Of a stretch of 64,000 nt of DNA, positions 54,557-64,000 are shown in pieces (position 1 is the first letter of the stretch; every line of letters starts with the position of its first letter). Source of the stretch: Centrapalus pauciflorus (Eukaryota; Streptophyta; Magnoliopsida; Asterales; Asteraceae). Location: NCBI GenBank assembly GCA_020465985.1, contig JAANYP010000379.1:151870-215869 (forward strand), read 5' to 3'. The notes beneath the pieces were generated by a model. The model did not search any database and was not told where the DNA came from. It saw nothing but the letters and a program-made list of their open reading frames with translations. A program made the position numbers and the translations under genes.

Positions 54557-54749
54557 TTAAATAAACAGAGAACCATAAATTAGTAGAGAATGTAACATTA
54601 AAGAAAAGAATATCTACCTTTTGTGAAAGCCGATAAACTTTGCAAAAATGTTGCATTATAGATTAATTTATGTTGATAAATTCAGCATTTCTAACTTGCT
54701 CACTAGAAAATTGAAACGTTTTTCATCCAAAGGTTTTGTGAACAAGTCA

Positions 54750-56210
54750 ACTATCTAATTTTTGGTGTTTACAAAGTGCAATTCTACGGTACCTTCATCC
54801 ATGTGATCTATTATAAAATGGTATCGAATATCAATGTGTTTAGGACGAGAGTGTTGTACAGGGTTACCAGTAACGGCTATTGTGCTCATGGAGTCGCAAT
54901 AGATAGGAATCCAATTGAGTCTGAAGCCATAGTCCCGGAGTTGAGTGCGCATCCAGAGTAGTTGCAAGCAACAGCTTGTGGTAGCAACGTATTCGACTTC
55001 TGCATTGGACAGCGAAACACTGTACTATTTCTTTGATGCCCAACTTACCAGTTTATCTCCGAGGAACCAGATGTACCCGACGTGCTTCTCCTGTCATGTT
55101 TGCAACTTGCATGATCTGCATCTGAGTAGGCAGTTAGTTCAAAACTGGTTCCTTTGGGATAACAGAGACCAAGGTCAGGCGTGCCTTTTAAATATCGAAA
55201 AATTTGTTTTGCTACATCCAAGTGTGACTCCTTAGGATCAGCTTGAAAATGAGCACACAAACATGTAGCAAACATGATATCCGATCTACTTGCAGTTAAA
55301 TATAGTAAGGAACCAATCATTCCTCGATAAGTCGTGATGTCTGTGGATTTATCCATTGGATCGGCATCAGGCTTTGAGGAAATCGACATGGGAGTTTTCA
55401 TGGAAGTGCAGTTTTCCATGAGGAAGTTTTTTGACTTGTAATCCGAGGAAAAAATTCATTTCCCCCATTATACTCATCTCGAACCTTTATTCCCTAAGTT
55501 TTGAAAATGCTTCATAAATTGAAGATTTTGTATAACCGAATATTTTGTCATCTACCTAAATTTGAACAAGTAGAATCTCATTAACTTTATGACGTATGAA
55601 CAAGGTTGTATCTACCATATCTTTGGAGAACCCGGAATCGAGAATGAATTCTGTAAGACTGATATAGCATGCCTGAGGTGCTTGTTTCAAAGCATAAAGG
55701 TCTTTGTCGAGAGCATAGACATATAATGGTCTAGACTAATCGACAAATCCTTCAGGTTGGTCCATGTACACCTCCGCTTTTAGAATTCTGTTGTGAAACG
55801 CTGTCTTCCCATCCATTTGATAGATGGTGAAGTAGTTGTGAGTCGCGTACACTAGGAATATGCGAATTTCTTCAAGTCTGGCTACCAGGCTGAATGTTTC
55901 ATCATATTCGATTCCTTCTTGTCGGCGATAACCTATAGCCTTGAGTCTGGCATTGTTGCGGACGCCAATTCCATTCTTTTCTCTTTTATTCTTGATCATC
56001 TATTTGGTGCCGATAATGGATCGATCGTTTGGTTGCGGAACTAACATCCAAACTCGTGGACGTTCGAATTGATGGAGCTCGTCATGGATAGTGTTCACTC
56101 AGTCTGGATCTCGTAATGCTTCAACGATTATCGTAGGTTCGATCTTGCTCAGGAATGCAGCGAACATGCATTATTCGTTTGTTGCGCGTCTGGTTCAAAC
56201 CGGAGCGGAC
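54750..56210 (-). pseudogene. pol: copia RT-RNase H remnant (minus strand)
   Basis: Read on the minus strand from about 56130: EALRDPD, HDELHQFERPRVW, SIIGTK (RT N-terminus); ARLKAIGYRRQEGIEYDETF (55860-55960); AFHNRILKAEVYMDQPEGF; connection MIGSLLYLTASRSDIMFATC (about 55270-55330); RNase H AYSDADHASCKHDRRSTSG, then YCDSMSTIAVTGNP and KHIDIRYHFI. The YVDD region is degraded. Several frameshifts. No LTRs linked. A different family from SIRE and CopA. Confidence 0.88.
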
Positions 56211-56384
56211 TTATCCCCAATGATTTGAGATTCGGGGTGGGATAATGTCCATTTTCATTAATAAATTTTCATTTGCTACGCTATTGTTTTAGCAGTAATC
56301 ATAGTTTAAATCATTTCCCCAACCAATCAAATCAACCTTTTACTAGCTTTTTTGTTTACAAAATTAACTAGCATATTAACCCTA
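56211..56384. other. junction between copia and gypsy remnants
   Basis: Short non-coding sequence, nothing recognised. Confidence 0.3.
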
Positions 56385-57770
56385 ATAAACCTCCAAGCTC
56401 CATGTGGATTCGACCCTTACTTCCCTACACTTGTAGGTAGTCAAGGTTATTTCTACGGGCAATGATGAAGGCTTTTCACTTCTCTGCCTTTTATTAAGCT
56501 CCTTTTGCATGAAAATGTACTTCAAGCTCTTGTGATCAGTGAAATTATCACAAGTCTTTACGTACAAATAATGTATCAAAATTTTCAACCCAAACACCAA
56601 CGAAACTATTCAAAGTCGTGTGTCTGGTAGTTAACCTCATACGGATTCAACTTCCTAGAGGCATATGCAATTACCTTCTGATTCTGCTTATGCACACAAC
56701 CTAATCCTTTCTTTGAAACATCACCGTCAATCTGAAATCCTCCGGTCTCAAACGATACTACAAGAAATGGAGCTGACACTAACATCTTCTTCATCTCCTC
56801 ACAACATTTCTCTCACTCTTTTGTCCACACAAAGTTCACCCGTATTCTGATAACTTTAGTCAACGTGAACGCTATAGTTGAGAAAACCTCCACAAACCGA
56901 TGATAGTACCCAGCTAAACCGAGAAAACTTCTTCATCTTGGTCACTGATGTAGGTCTTGGCCAATTAGTGATTAACCTTTGTTTGAATAACCTCAATCCC
57001 CTGAGTTGATAACACATGCCCGAGAAAAGCAAAACGCTCTAAATAGAAGTCACACTTCATGTATTTAGCTTACAATTCTTCACTCTCAGAATCCCTAACA
57101 CAGTCCTTAAATGTTCCTCATGATCTTCCCTTGACTTATAGTAAACAAGGATATCGTCAATAAACACCGCCACAAATTTATCCAGGTACTCATCAGACAC
57201 ACGATTCATTAGATCCATAAATATAGCTGGAGCATTGGTTAAACCAAAAGGCATCACCAAAAACTCATAATGACCATATCTATTGTGAAAAGCGGTCTTT
57301 GGGATGTCCTCTGACCGTACTGGCAACTGATGGCACCCTGAGCTTAAATCAATATTTGAGAAATGCTTTGCACCCTGAAGTTGATCAAATAGATCATCGA
57401 CACATGGAAATGGGTATCTTATCCTGATTGTGACCTGATTCAACTCTTGGTAGTCAATGCATAGCCTCATTGACCCATCGTTCTTCTTTAAAAGAGAACC
57501 AGTGCACCCCAATGTGACACACACAGTCTAATAAAACCGTGATCCAGAAGCTCCTGCAACTGCTCTTTCAACTCCTGAAGCTCAAGTGGTGCCATATAAT
57601 AAGGAACTTTGGAAATAGGTTCAACACCCAGAATCAATTCAATCACAAACTTTACCTCTCTCTCTGGTGGCAAACCAGACATGTCTTATAGAAAACATCA
57701 GCAAACTAGCCCATAACCGGTTGATCATAAATAACAATACCTTTATTACCACTGTTGACAATAGAAGCTA
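56385..57770 (-). pseudogene. pol: gypsy RT-RNase H remnant (minus strand)
   Basis: Minus strand: PLELQELKEQLQELLDHGFI (about 57560-57620); RT with DGSMRLCIDYQELNQVTI, HYEFLVMPFGLTNAP and FIDDILVY (about 57140-57160); RNase H with VIAYASRKLNPYEVNYQTHD (about 56610-56690) and TDHKSLKYIFMQKELN (about 56500-56545). Frames change several times. Related to G1 pol but clearly diverged, and it retains the RNase H part that G1 lost. Confidence 0.9.
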
Positions 57771-57870
57771 AGTACCCCTCACTAAATTTCAATATCAACC
57801 TTCGCGTCTCCATAGCTTATGATCGGAATGACGCCACTAGGTTGAAACCCCTGATAGAGACACTTAGGCT

Positions 57871-58206
57871 TGTTGTAGTAGTCCTAATAAATATTCAAGC
57901 ACTCACACACATAAACAATGATTTAATCAATAAACAAAGAGAATAAAAACTTAATCCTTGATACTAGTCAGAGAATGAAATGTAGCAGCCGCCGCTTTTT
58001 GATTAGAATATTGACAAAAGATTGGGAAACCCTAGGCGTGGGTTTTCTTTAAATATAAAGGGAAGTTTGAGGGGTTTACAAATCACACCCTCAACTTCTA
58101 CATAAAAGAAAAGATTACATAAAAAGGAAATGGAGTTATAATGAAATGAAAAAAAAAACTATCTATTACAAAATGGAATCACAGGATTGAAATTTGATAT
58201 CTTACA
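57871..58206 (-). repeat. 3' LTR of Copia-5 (336 bp)
   Basis: On the minus strand begins TGTAAGATATC directly after the polypurine tract and ends ...ACTACTACAACA at 57871. Short LTR; no second copy in the window. Predicted target duplication AGGCT (57866-57870), unverified. Confidence 0.65.
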
Positions 58207-58224
58207 ATCTCCCTCTTTTCAATC
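58207..58224 (-). promoter_or_regulatory. Copia-5 polypurine tract
   Basis: GATTGAAAAGAGGGAGAT on the minus strand, abutting the TG of the LTR. Confidence 0.75.
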
Positions 58225-58226
58225 AC

Positions 58227-59390
58227 TGTGGTAGGTGGCAAGCTCTTTAATCAGACTCTCGTAAACCGAGAATGACGTCGAATATTCACGTGACTTGGCA
58301 AGCGTTAAGTCTGTCATTGATTAGCTCAATTGCGTCGCATAAGTCTTGCATCTCCATGGCCTTCTTCTTCAGCTCTATAAACTTCTGGCCATCATCCTCT
58401 TAGAGTCTCCCATTCAGTTCTGCTCTTAATAATTGTAGAGTGCCATCTAAATAGCAAGACAATATGCTCACCTTAACAAGATAGCTCTCGATAGCTAATT
58501 GGAAGTCTTTTAAGCACATTATAATGGAGTGTCGTCTATTACTTCTGGTAAGGGCCGCCAGAGTAATGATATAACTCAATCTCCCTTTGACTTTGTTCTT
58601 CAGCTTGTTATGAATTGTTTCGACGTCATCAGGGTTCATGAAATCAAAATCACTCTCGTGGACCTGTTACGATATCCCGTCTTCTCTTTTGACATCTATA
58701 GAAGGTGTGAAGAGACGGGCCCACTTCTACATTGAAATAGAGACGACTTTCACCACTTTATACTTTGACCAAACCTCTAACTTAGGTCTCATCTCCCGCA
58801 ACATCATTTGTTTGTACTCGGCCTGCTCAGCTTTGGATACATCACTTAATTCCATGAGCAGCCGTCTACTATACATTCCTAGCTTCTTCATAAATACGAC
58901 CTTGAATGTTTTTTCTAGATAGGGTTCAAGAAAATCTTCAGCTTTCATTCTCATTACGTACTCCTTGAGCCCTTGAACTGGTGGAGCCTCAACCACTACT
59001 GCGGGAATTTCCAACAATTTATAGACTCAACACCGTTGTTCGAGCCTAAATTTTCTCTCTCCTCGGTCGACAGAGAGTGCACTTTACCTTTTGAAAACCA
59101 GTCCACCCAGTCGAGGTCCCCCTTATCATACATCTGTGAAGGTTCAGCAGTTTCTTGAAAACAATCAACCATGCGGGGACCTGAGGAATCTCCTGTTTCT
59201 GTGGGTTGTTTTTGATAGACGGTGGAGGTGGCTAGGTTCAAGGTAAGTTTTAGGTTAGGAGGAGGGGTAGAGGGATTATGGCTGAATATATTTTTTGTTG
59301 AGGCATGTGAGTGGGTAAGTTATGAAAATCGACAGAGGCAGAGGACTTCTGGGTGACTCAGGTTCTGGTTTAGGTACTTTGATAGGCTCA
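58227..59390 (-). pseudogene. Copia-5 extra ORF, upstream of polypurine tract, broken
   Basis: Minus strand: a Pro/Ser-rich start (about 59390-59250), then WVDWFSKGKVHSLSTEE (about 59085-59140), a frameshift near 59017, YVMRMKAEDFLEPYL, SKAEQAEYKQMMLRE and EVWSKYKVVKVVSI (to about 58727). After a stop, MNPDDVETIHNKLKNKVKGR and a helical C-terminus reach about 58230. It ends directly before the polypurine tract. I recognise the pattern as a plant retroelement accessory ORF but cannot name a function. Confidence 0.6.
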
Positions 59391-59393
59391 TCT

Positions 59394-60098
59394 TAAAATA
59401 CGTGACCAAAATACAATTTAGTTATGCAAATAAATCTCTATGATGTTTGAAAATGCTCTGTGACTCCAAAAGCTTGTAAAATTCGGCCATTAGCCATGAA
59501 TGCAGAATGTAGCCATTAAGATCCTGAAAATAACATTCTAAATACGTCAACATAAAGTTGGTGAGCTCATAGGTTTACACGATAAATATCGACAACGTAT
59601 GGAAAGCAGAAGATTTCCTTGACTTTATAAACATAAACGAATCAATAGTTTAAGTATTACCATCAGCCTAATGACCCCAAAACTTAACTTAGGATTGCCC
59701 TATGTGGTACCCAACACCATAGTACCAAGAATTGACAAATGATTACGCATCCGTTTACAATTGGCGCGACCAACCCGGATGGGGGCGTTAACCCAAATAG
59801 ATCTATCCATAACATTCACGTTTACGATGTAATTAAGCGTTCATGATTGAGGGCAGTGGTGAAGAAATAACCTTATGTAATACATAAAATGATTCAAGTA
59901 CTTGTGTCCATAGAAAAAATTGAGCATGTATTCTCACACCAAAATAGATGGTCATATAAAATTAGGAGCTATGAAAACTCACCGTAGTAGTGAAAATGAA
60001 AGTGATGACCGAGATGTCGACTTTGAATGATGATCGAATGGACTTTACCGAGTCCTAAATAATATGAGAGACTTAATAAGGTCTCTAAATTGTATATG
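59394..60098 (-). repeat. inverted LTR fragment, same family as 60099-61863
   Basis: Its reverse complement follows 61030-61690 closely: TTATTAAGT(C/T)(C/T)CTCATAT, TTTAGGACTCGG, ACGGTGAGT, CCGGGTTGGTCG(C/T)GCCAA, TATGAGCTCACCAAC. The part matching 60112-61029 is absent. Confidence 0.82.
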
Positions 60099-61863
60099 TG
60101 TAACAACCGGCACAAAATCAGGTTAGCATTATAGCTAAATCAATGATCATTAGTATTTAATTTAAGTGATTAACGAATTTCATAAAATATTCATTACAAT
60201 TAGAAACAATTTCATCGGTGAGATGAAACGGCAAAGTAATTAATCCGATCGATTTATGATATGATGGATTAATTCAACTAAGTACATAACTAAAATATTA
60301 GTGACACTAATCATACATTAAAAAACTTATATATATAATCACCAACAACAACAAGTTTCATTAAAATTCAAGTTTCTAAATAACTAGTTTTGTTTTAAAG
60401 TTTGTTTTATCAAATGTGTTTATAAATATATAAACACATAATGAAAGCATGAATAATATGAAAACAAGTTATATAAATGTGTTTCATAGCCTTTTATACT
60501 TGTGGTTTTTGAATAAACAACAAGAATCACAAGTTGTTTCAAGGTTATGAAATTCGGATTTACGGCAGAAATATTACATCAACTTTGAAAATTCATAACT
60601 AATTCAAAAATTAACAAAATGAGTTGATTCTTGTTTTGGAAGTTAGATCTATGTTTTAAATAAATATCTGGAGGTTTTCATAATTTAATACGGAGTTTTG
60701 AACCCCCAAATATCATTTGAGAACCGAAAGGTCTAACAGCTCAAATATAAGAACCAACTTAGGGTTTTAACGAGCCTTTTCCCTAACCTAAACACCTCCA
60801 AAAATGACCATTTTTACCTTGAATAATTTGTTGTATATAGTAGTTTTATGATTATGAAAACCAAAGCCCAAATCTTTTTGGAGGTTGGTCAAAAACAGCA
60901 ACAAAGTAGGCCGAAAAACCACGACAAAACCTGGAAATTCCTTATATATATACTTGAACAATTTATGTGGGTTTTATTTATGAACTTGTTAAGTTGGGTG
61001 ATTTAAAATATAAAAACCCTCATACATGGATATTGTCATATATGGACATTATTAAGTCCCTCATATCATTTAGGACTCGGTTAAAATACATCAAGCTTCA
61101 TCACAAGTCATCACCACCCTCTACGTTTTTACGCTAGTTTTTGCCATCATTTTACGGTGAGTACTCGTAGCCCCTATATTTACAATGTTACATTTCTTTT
61201 TGTGTATTACACACATGTGGTTTCATCATGCCCTCAGATCATTAACCGTTAATTACAGTTATGTAAACTTGAATATCATATGGACAGATCTATCAGGATG
61301 AATGTCCCCCACCCGGGTTGGTCGTGCCAACTATTAACGGGTGCATATATATTTAACATCATAGTATTATATTGGTTAATACAACACAGGGAAAACACAT
61401 AATTAAGTTCGGTTGCATGATGGTTATATGTAATACATAATATGGAACTTATGCTTTATAAATTCAAACTCAATTGTTGTAGTCCATACAAGTCATTCTT
61501 TCGTTTAAACTTATGAGCTCACCAACAATTTTGTTGATATAATTTAGCATGTATTTTTAGGTAATTAAGACGAGTAGCATGCATTTGAAGCACTACAAGG
61601 CTTCCGCATATTTTTGAAGTCGCAACAATTTTCAAACATATGGAGATTTATTAGCATAATTAATGTCCATTTTGATCATGTATTTAAAATCTCCGCAATT
61701 GCGATATACTTTAGATTTATTTGGGTTATGTAAAAACAATATCATATTTTTAAGATTATTAATGTATTTTTCGAAAATGTCCATTTAGTGGTCGTTCACT
61801 TGATTATGACTATGCTTCCACGACGTTATGCCTAGTTGCGAACCAGTGTAACAGAGTGTGACA
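60099..61863 (+). repeat. 5' LTR of a gypsy element (1765 bp)
   Basis: Begins TGTAACAACC and ends ...GAGTGTGACA, typical gypsy termini, followed directly by a primer-site-like sequence. Only one complete copy is in the window. Confidence 0.7.
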
Positions 61864-61866
61864 GAT

Positions 61867-61879
61867 TCGTATTAGAGCC
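61867..61879 (+). promoter_or_regulatory. gypsy primer binding site, mutated
   Basis: TCGTATTAGAGCC, against the usual TGGTATCAGAGCC: two CpG/C-to-T-like changes. Position right after the LTR supports it. Confidence 0.65.
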
Positions 61880-61982
61880 ATAGTTATAGTGAACTAGGTT
61901 GCATTAGTACCCTAGGCAATAACTGTTACAACGAAACTGCATTGCTTCAAAAGAATAAGACATGTAACTAAAACAACTATAA

Positions 61983-62556
61983 ATGGACCATGATAAAAGA
62001 AACATGTCGAGCAATACGATAATCATCTTATCCGATTTTGAAGACGAGTATACCCCGATGGAGCAAAGAGACACCGAGATCTTCATTGAATCAAATGACC
62101 CCTCCGAAGAAATACAGCCAATGGAGGAGTCTGTAGAAGAACCAATGCAAGAGGAAGAACCATCTAGCGGATGGGGAGAACCATCCGATGAGAATTCACC
62201 ATCTCCAGTGGCCCCTTCATCCGTACCCTATCACCCTTAAGTCCCCTACCACAAAACATATCGCCCACATCCCAATGGGCCCCTCATGAATTTCACCCGA
62301 CGAAAAGGGTAATAATACCATGACGGGAGTCTATCCAGGTCCTCGTTTCCCAGCTAAGCCCGCCGAAACGGCGACGACTAGATGACCAGTGTTTGGGTTG
62401 GATGCCAGACACCCACCTGGAATGGACGCGGGAGGAGGGAATCCCCTCCTAATTCAAGATCGGAGGATCATCCTCCGAGCCGACCCCGCCTGTCACCTAG
62501 GAACCCCAGCCGAAAATGTAACTTAACTGGTGGCAAGAGCCACCCGACACGACCTC
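61983..62556 (+). pseudogene. gag: gypsy gag N-terminal part, cut by CopA-4
   Basis: ATG 61983; an acidic, Glu/Pro/Ser-rich N-terminus (85 codons) with a stop at 62238-62240. The frame pattern continues with HPNGPLMNFTRRKG-like residues. It breaks off at 62557 where the CopA-4 LTR begins. No zinc knuckle reached. The acidic start is common in plant gypsy gag proteins. Confidence 0.5.
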
Positions 62557-63108
62557 TGTTAGTGCATCCTGTGTGACGACAGCAGTCTAAGTATATGCAA
62601 TATTTTGTAAAAGTCAATTTGCTCATTATTGCATATTAACAAGTGTTTGATATATGTTTGTTATATGTTTGATTATATATGTTTGATATTGATTGTATGT
62701 ATGTTTGAACTTGGTGTAATTAATGTGTTACAATAAGTTCAAACATAAGTTCAAAGCTCATGATTTATGGAGGACAAGTTCGAAAGGCCTTGGGCTTATT
62801 CGAACTTGTCTTGGGCAAATTCGAACCAGGTGTTATAATTAAGGGTTAATTCGTTTAATTAACCAACTTTTGCAGAGCTTTAGTAGAATTCGAATTTGGT
62901 TAAGTGCAGAGGCAATCTCGAACTTGCAAGGTGTTTGAGAGTTCGTTCTTGGAGAGAATCACGTGTCGGGGCATTCTAGTTTTCGTCTATCACAGTGTTT
63001 GTCTCTGTGTTTTGTGTGAGTGGTCTATCTGTCAAACCGCTAACGAGGATTCCGCACTCGTTGGACGGTGTCGCGTCAAGATAGGATCCGTAGGAAGGCG
63101 ACCTTACA
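62557..63108 (+). repeat. CopA-4 5' LTR (552 bp)
   Basis: Begins TGTTAGTGCATCCTGTGTGA and ends GCGACCTTACA. Shorter than the CopA-1 LTR because the AAGTTCTAGA array is mostly absent; the conserved right half is present. Confidence 0.9.
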
Positions 63109-63110
63109 AG

Positions 63111-63123
63111 TGGTATCAGAGCC
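63111..63123 (+). promoter_or_regulatory. CopA-4 primer binding site
   Basis: TGGTATCAGAGCC, perfect initiator-Met site, two bases after the LTR end. Confidence 0.92.
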
Positions 63124-63677
63124 ATAAGGGTGTTCGTGGTGTTCTTCGTGTTCACAAGTAACATCTGTGGTTTCTTGGCGTTTTTGGACGTAAGAATCAA
63201 TTTTTGCATAAGTTTTCGAGTTTTACAAGCAAGATAACGGGGAAAAGTTAATGTTAGTTCATCATTTTGGTCGAAATCATAGTTTTTAATCCTAAAAACT
63301 TTGGTTTAAACTGAAAAGTTGAAATAAATCAAACTTTTGGCTGTTTTTCGAACTTGCGGCGCTCAAACAAATGGGGTATTAGGGTTTGTTCAAACTTGTC
63401 AGAAATTTGAATTTGTCAGCAAATACGCTCCTCTCGAATTAATTTTAGGGTTTCATTCGAATTTGACTGCTATTCGAATTTTCTTTCATTTGAATTTGTC
63501 TAAATTCGAACTTGTCATAAACTTCGGATTTGTCATATTTTAGAATTTGTTGATTTCGAATTTAATTTCAAACAAATTTAATATTAATCAAATTCGAACT
63601 TGCTTAAGTTCGATAGGTTGATTTAAATTAATTTCAAATTAAATTAATTAAGTTCTAATTCAAAAAGTTTAGAAACA
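63124..63677 (+). repeat. CopA-4 leader with TTCGAACTTGTC-type array
   Basis: Untranslated; repeated TTCGAA(C/T)TTGTCA words at about 63345-63600, matching the CopA-1 leader at 20970-21290. Confidence 0.6.
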
Positions 63678-64000
63678 ATGTCTACTTTGCAAAAGTTTAT
63701 CGAAATCGACCATGAAGTCGGTAAGGCAAATTCACCACCCAAGCTGATGAGGTTGGAAGATTATTACTGGTGGAAGGATGGGTTTGCCGACTTTGCTCGC
63801 TTTAATGACATCGGATGAGGATCTGTATCTACGAGGGATACATTCCACCTACTCATGAGTTTGAAGGTCGTCAGAGAGTTCTAACTTATCAGAAGATGAA
63901 GGATGACGACAAGAAACTATATGAGGCTGAGAACAAAGCGTTTTCCATTATCCGCATGGCACTAGCTCAAGAAATCCTACACACATTCAGAAATCATCAA
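63678..64000 (+). pseudogene. gag: CopA-4 gag N-terminal part, truncated by window end
   Basis: ATG 63678 (MSTLQKFIEIDHEVG). Collinear with CopA-1 gag. A frameshift near 63815 is followed by the expected GYIPPTHEFEGRQRVLTYQK segment and by KLYEAENKAFSIIRMAL. No stop within this stretch except through the shift, so this copy is better kept than CopA-1. The right end is the window edge. Confidence 0.88.

Larger units (their letters stand above)
62557..64000 (+). mobile_element. copia CopA-4, 5' end only
   Basis: LTR, primer site, leader array and gag start in the same order as CopA-1; runs off the window. Predicted target duplication ACCTC (62552-62556), partner outside. Confidence 0.9.

Noticed and set aside
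1..64000. CRISPR arrays, bacterial operons or phage genes
   Set aside because: No direct repeats with unique spacers. The tandem arrays seen are degenerate motif arrays in plant LTRs and a CACTA element.

Overview
This window looks like nuclear DNA of a flowering plant, most likely a eudicot. It is almost entirely nested, decaying transposable elements. The evidence is Ty1/copia and Ty3/gypsy LTR retrotransposons with plant-type initiator-Met primer sites (TGGTATCAGAGC), a CACTA DNA transposon, MITEs, and short inserts that I recognise as plant mitochondrial rRNA sequence. I found no intact host gene and cannot name the species.

Layout. (1) 1-19616: a long Ty1/copia element of SIRE/Maximus type on the + strand, entered inside gag. 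It has gag, protease, integrase, RT, RNase H, then a separate very long third ORF (14024-18120), a polypurine tract and the 3' LTR (18507-19616). Its integrase is split by a gypsy element, G1 (3144-10723, minus strand), with two 2209-bp LTRs, ACATG target duplications and no integrase of its own. (2) 19617-33205: a minus-strand ORF of another element (X1), split by copia element CopA-1 (20028-32757; target duplication CAATG). CopA-1 carries a mitochondrial 5S rRNA fragment, a large pol deletion and a CACTA transposon (27385-31652; target duplication TGT) that holds an RNase H-like gene fragment. (3) 33206-34930: the probable X1 leader/LTR, with a palindromic repeat array. (4) 34980-42092: rearranged CopA relatives (CopA-2, CopA-3), with inverted LTR pieces, a tandem repeat and a second mitochondrial rRNA fragment. 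(5) 42093-47230: a second X-type copy (X2) with its own hairpin array, a further LTR, a 25-G run and a MITE. (6) 47231-54239: AT-rich sequence with no gene I can recognise. (7) 54240-59390: a MULE-type MITE, copia and gypsy pol remnants, and the 3' end of another copia element with an extra ORF. (8) 59394-64000: inverted gypsy LTR copies, a gypsy 5' end, and the 5' end of a fourth CopA element whose gag runs off the window.

How the parts relate. At least three copia families here (SIRE-like, CopA, Copia-5) carry an extra ORF between RNase H and the 3' LTR. The N-terminal part of the SIRE-like extra ORF appears related to the X1/X2 ORF. In both copia families where the gag/protease junction survives, the gag stop codon lies inside a branch-point-like CTAA(C/T), 21-22 nt before a GCAG|GA acceptor that opens the protease frame in phase 0. 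Several LTRs or leaders carry arrays of short palindromic motifs that differ between families. LTR comparison by eye gives G1 as very young (about 16 differences in 2209 bp) and CopA-1 as roughly ten times more diverged.
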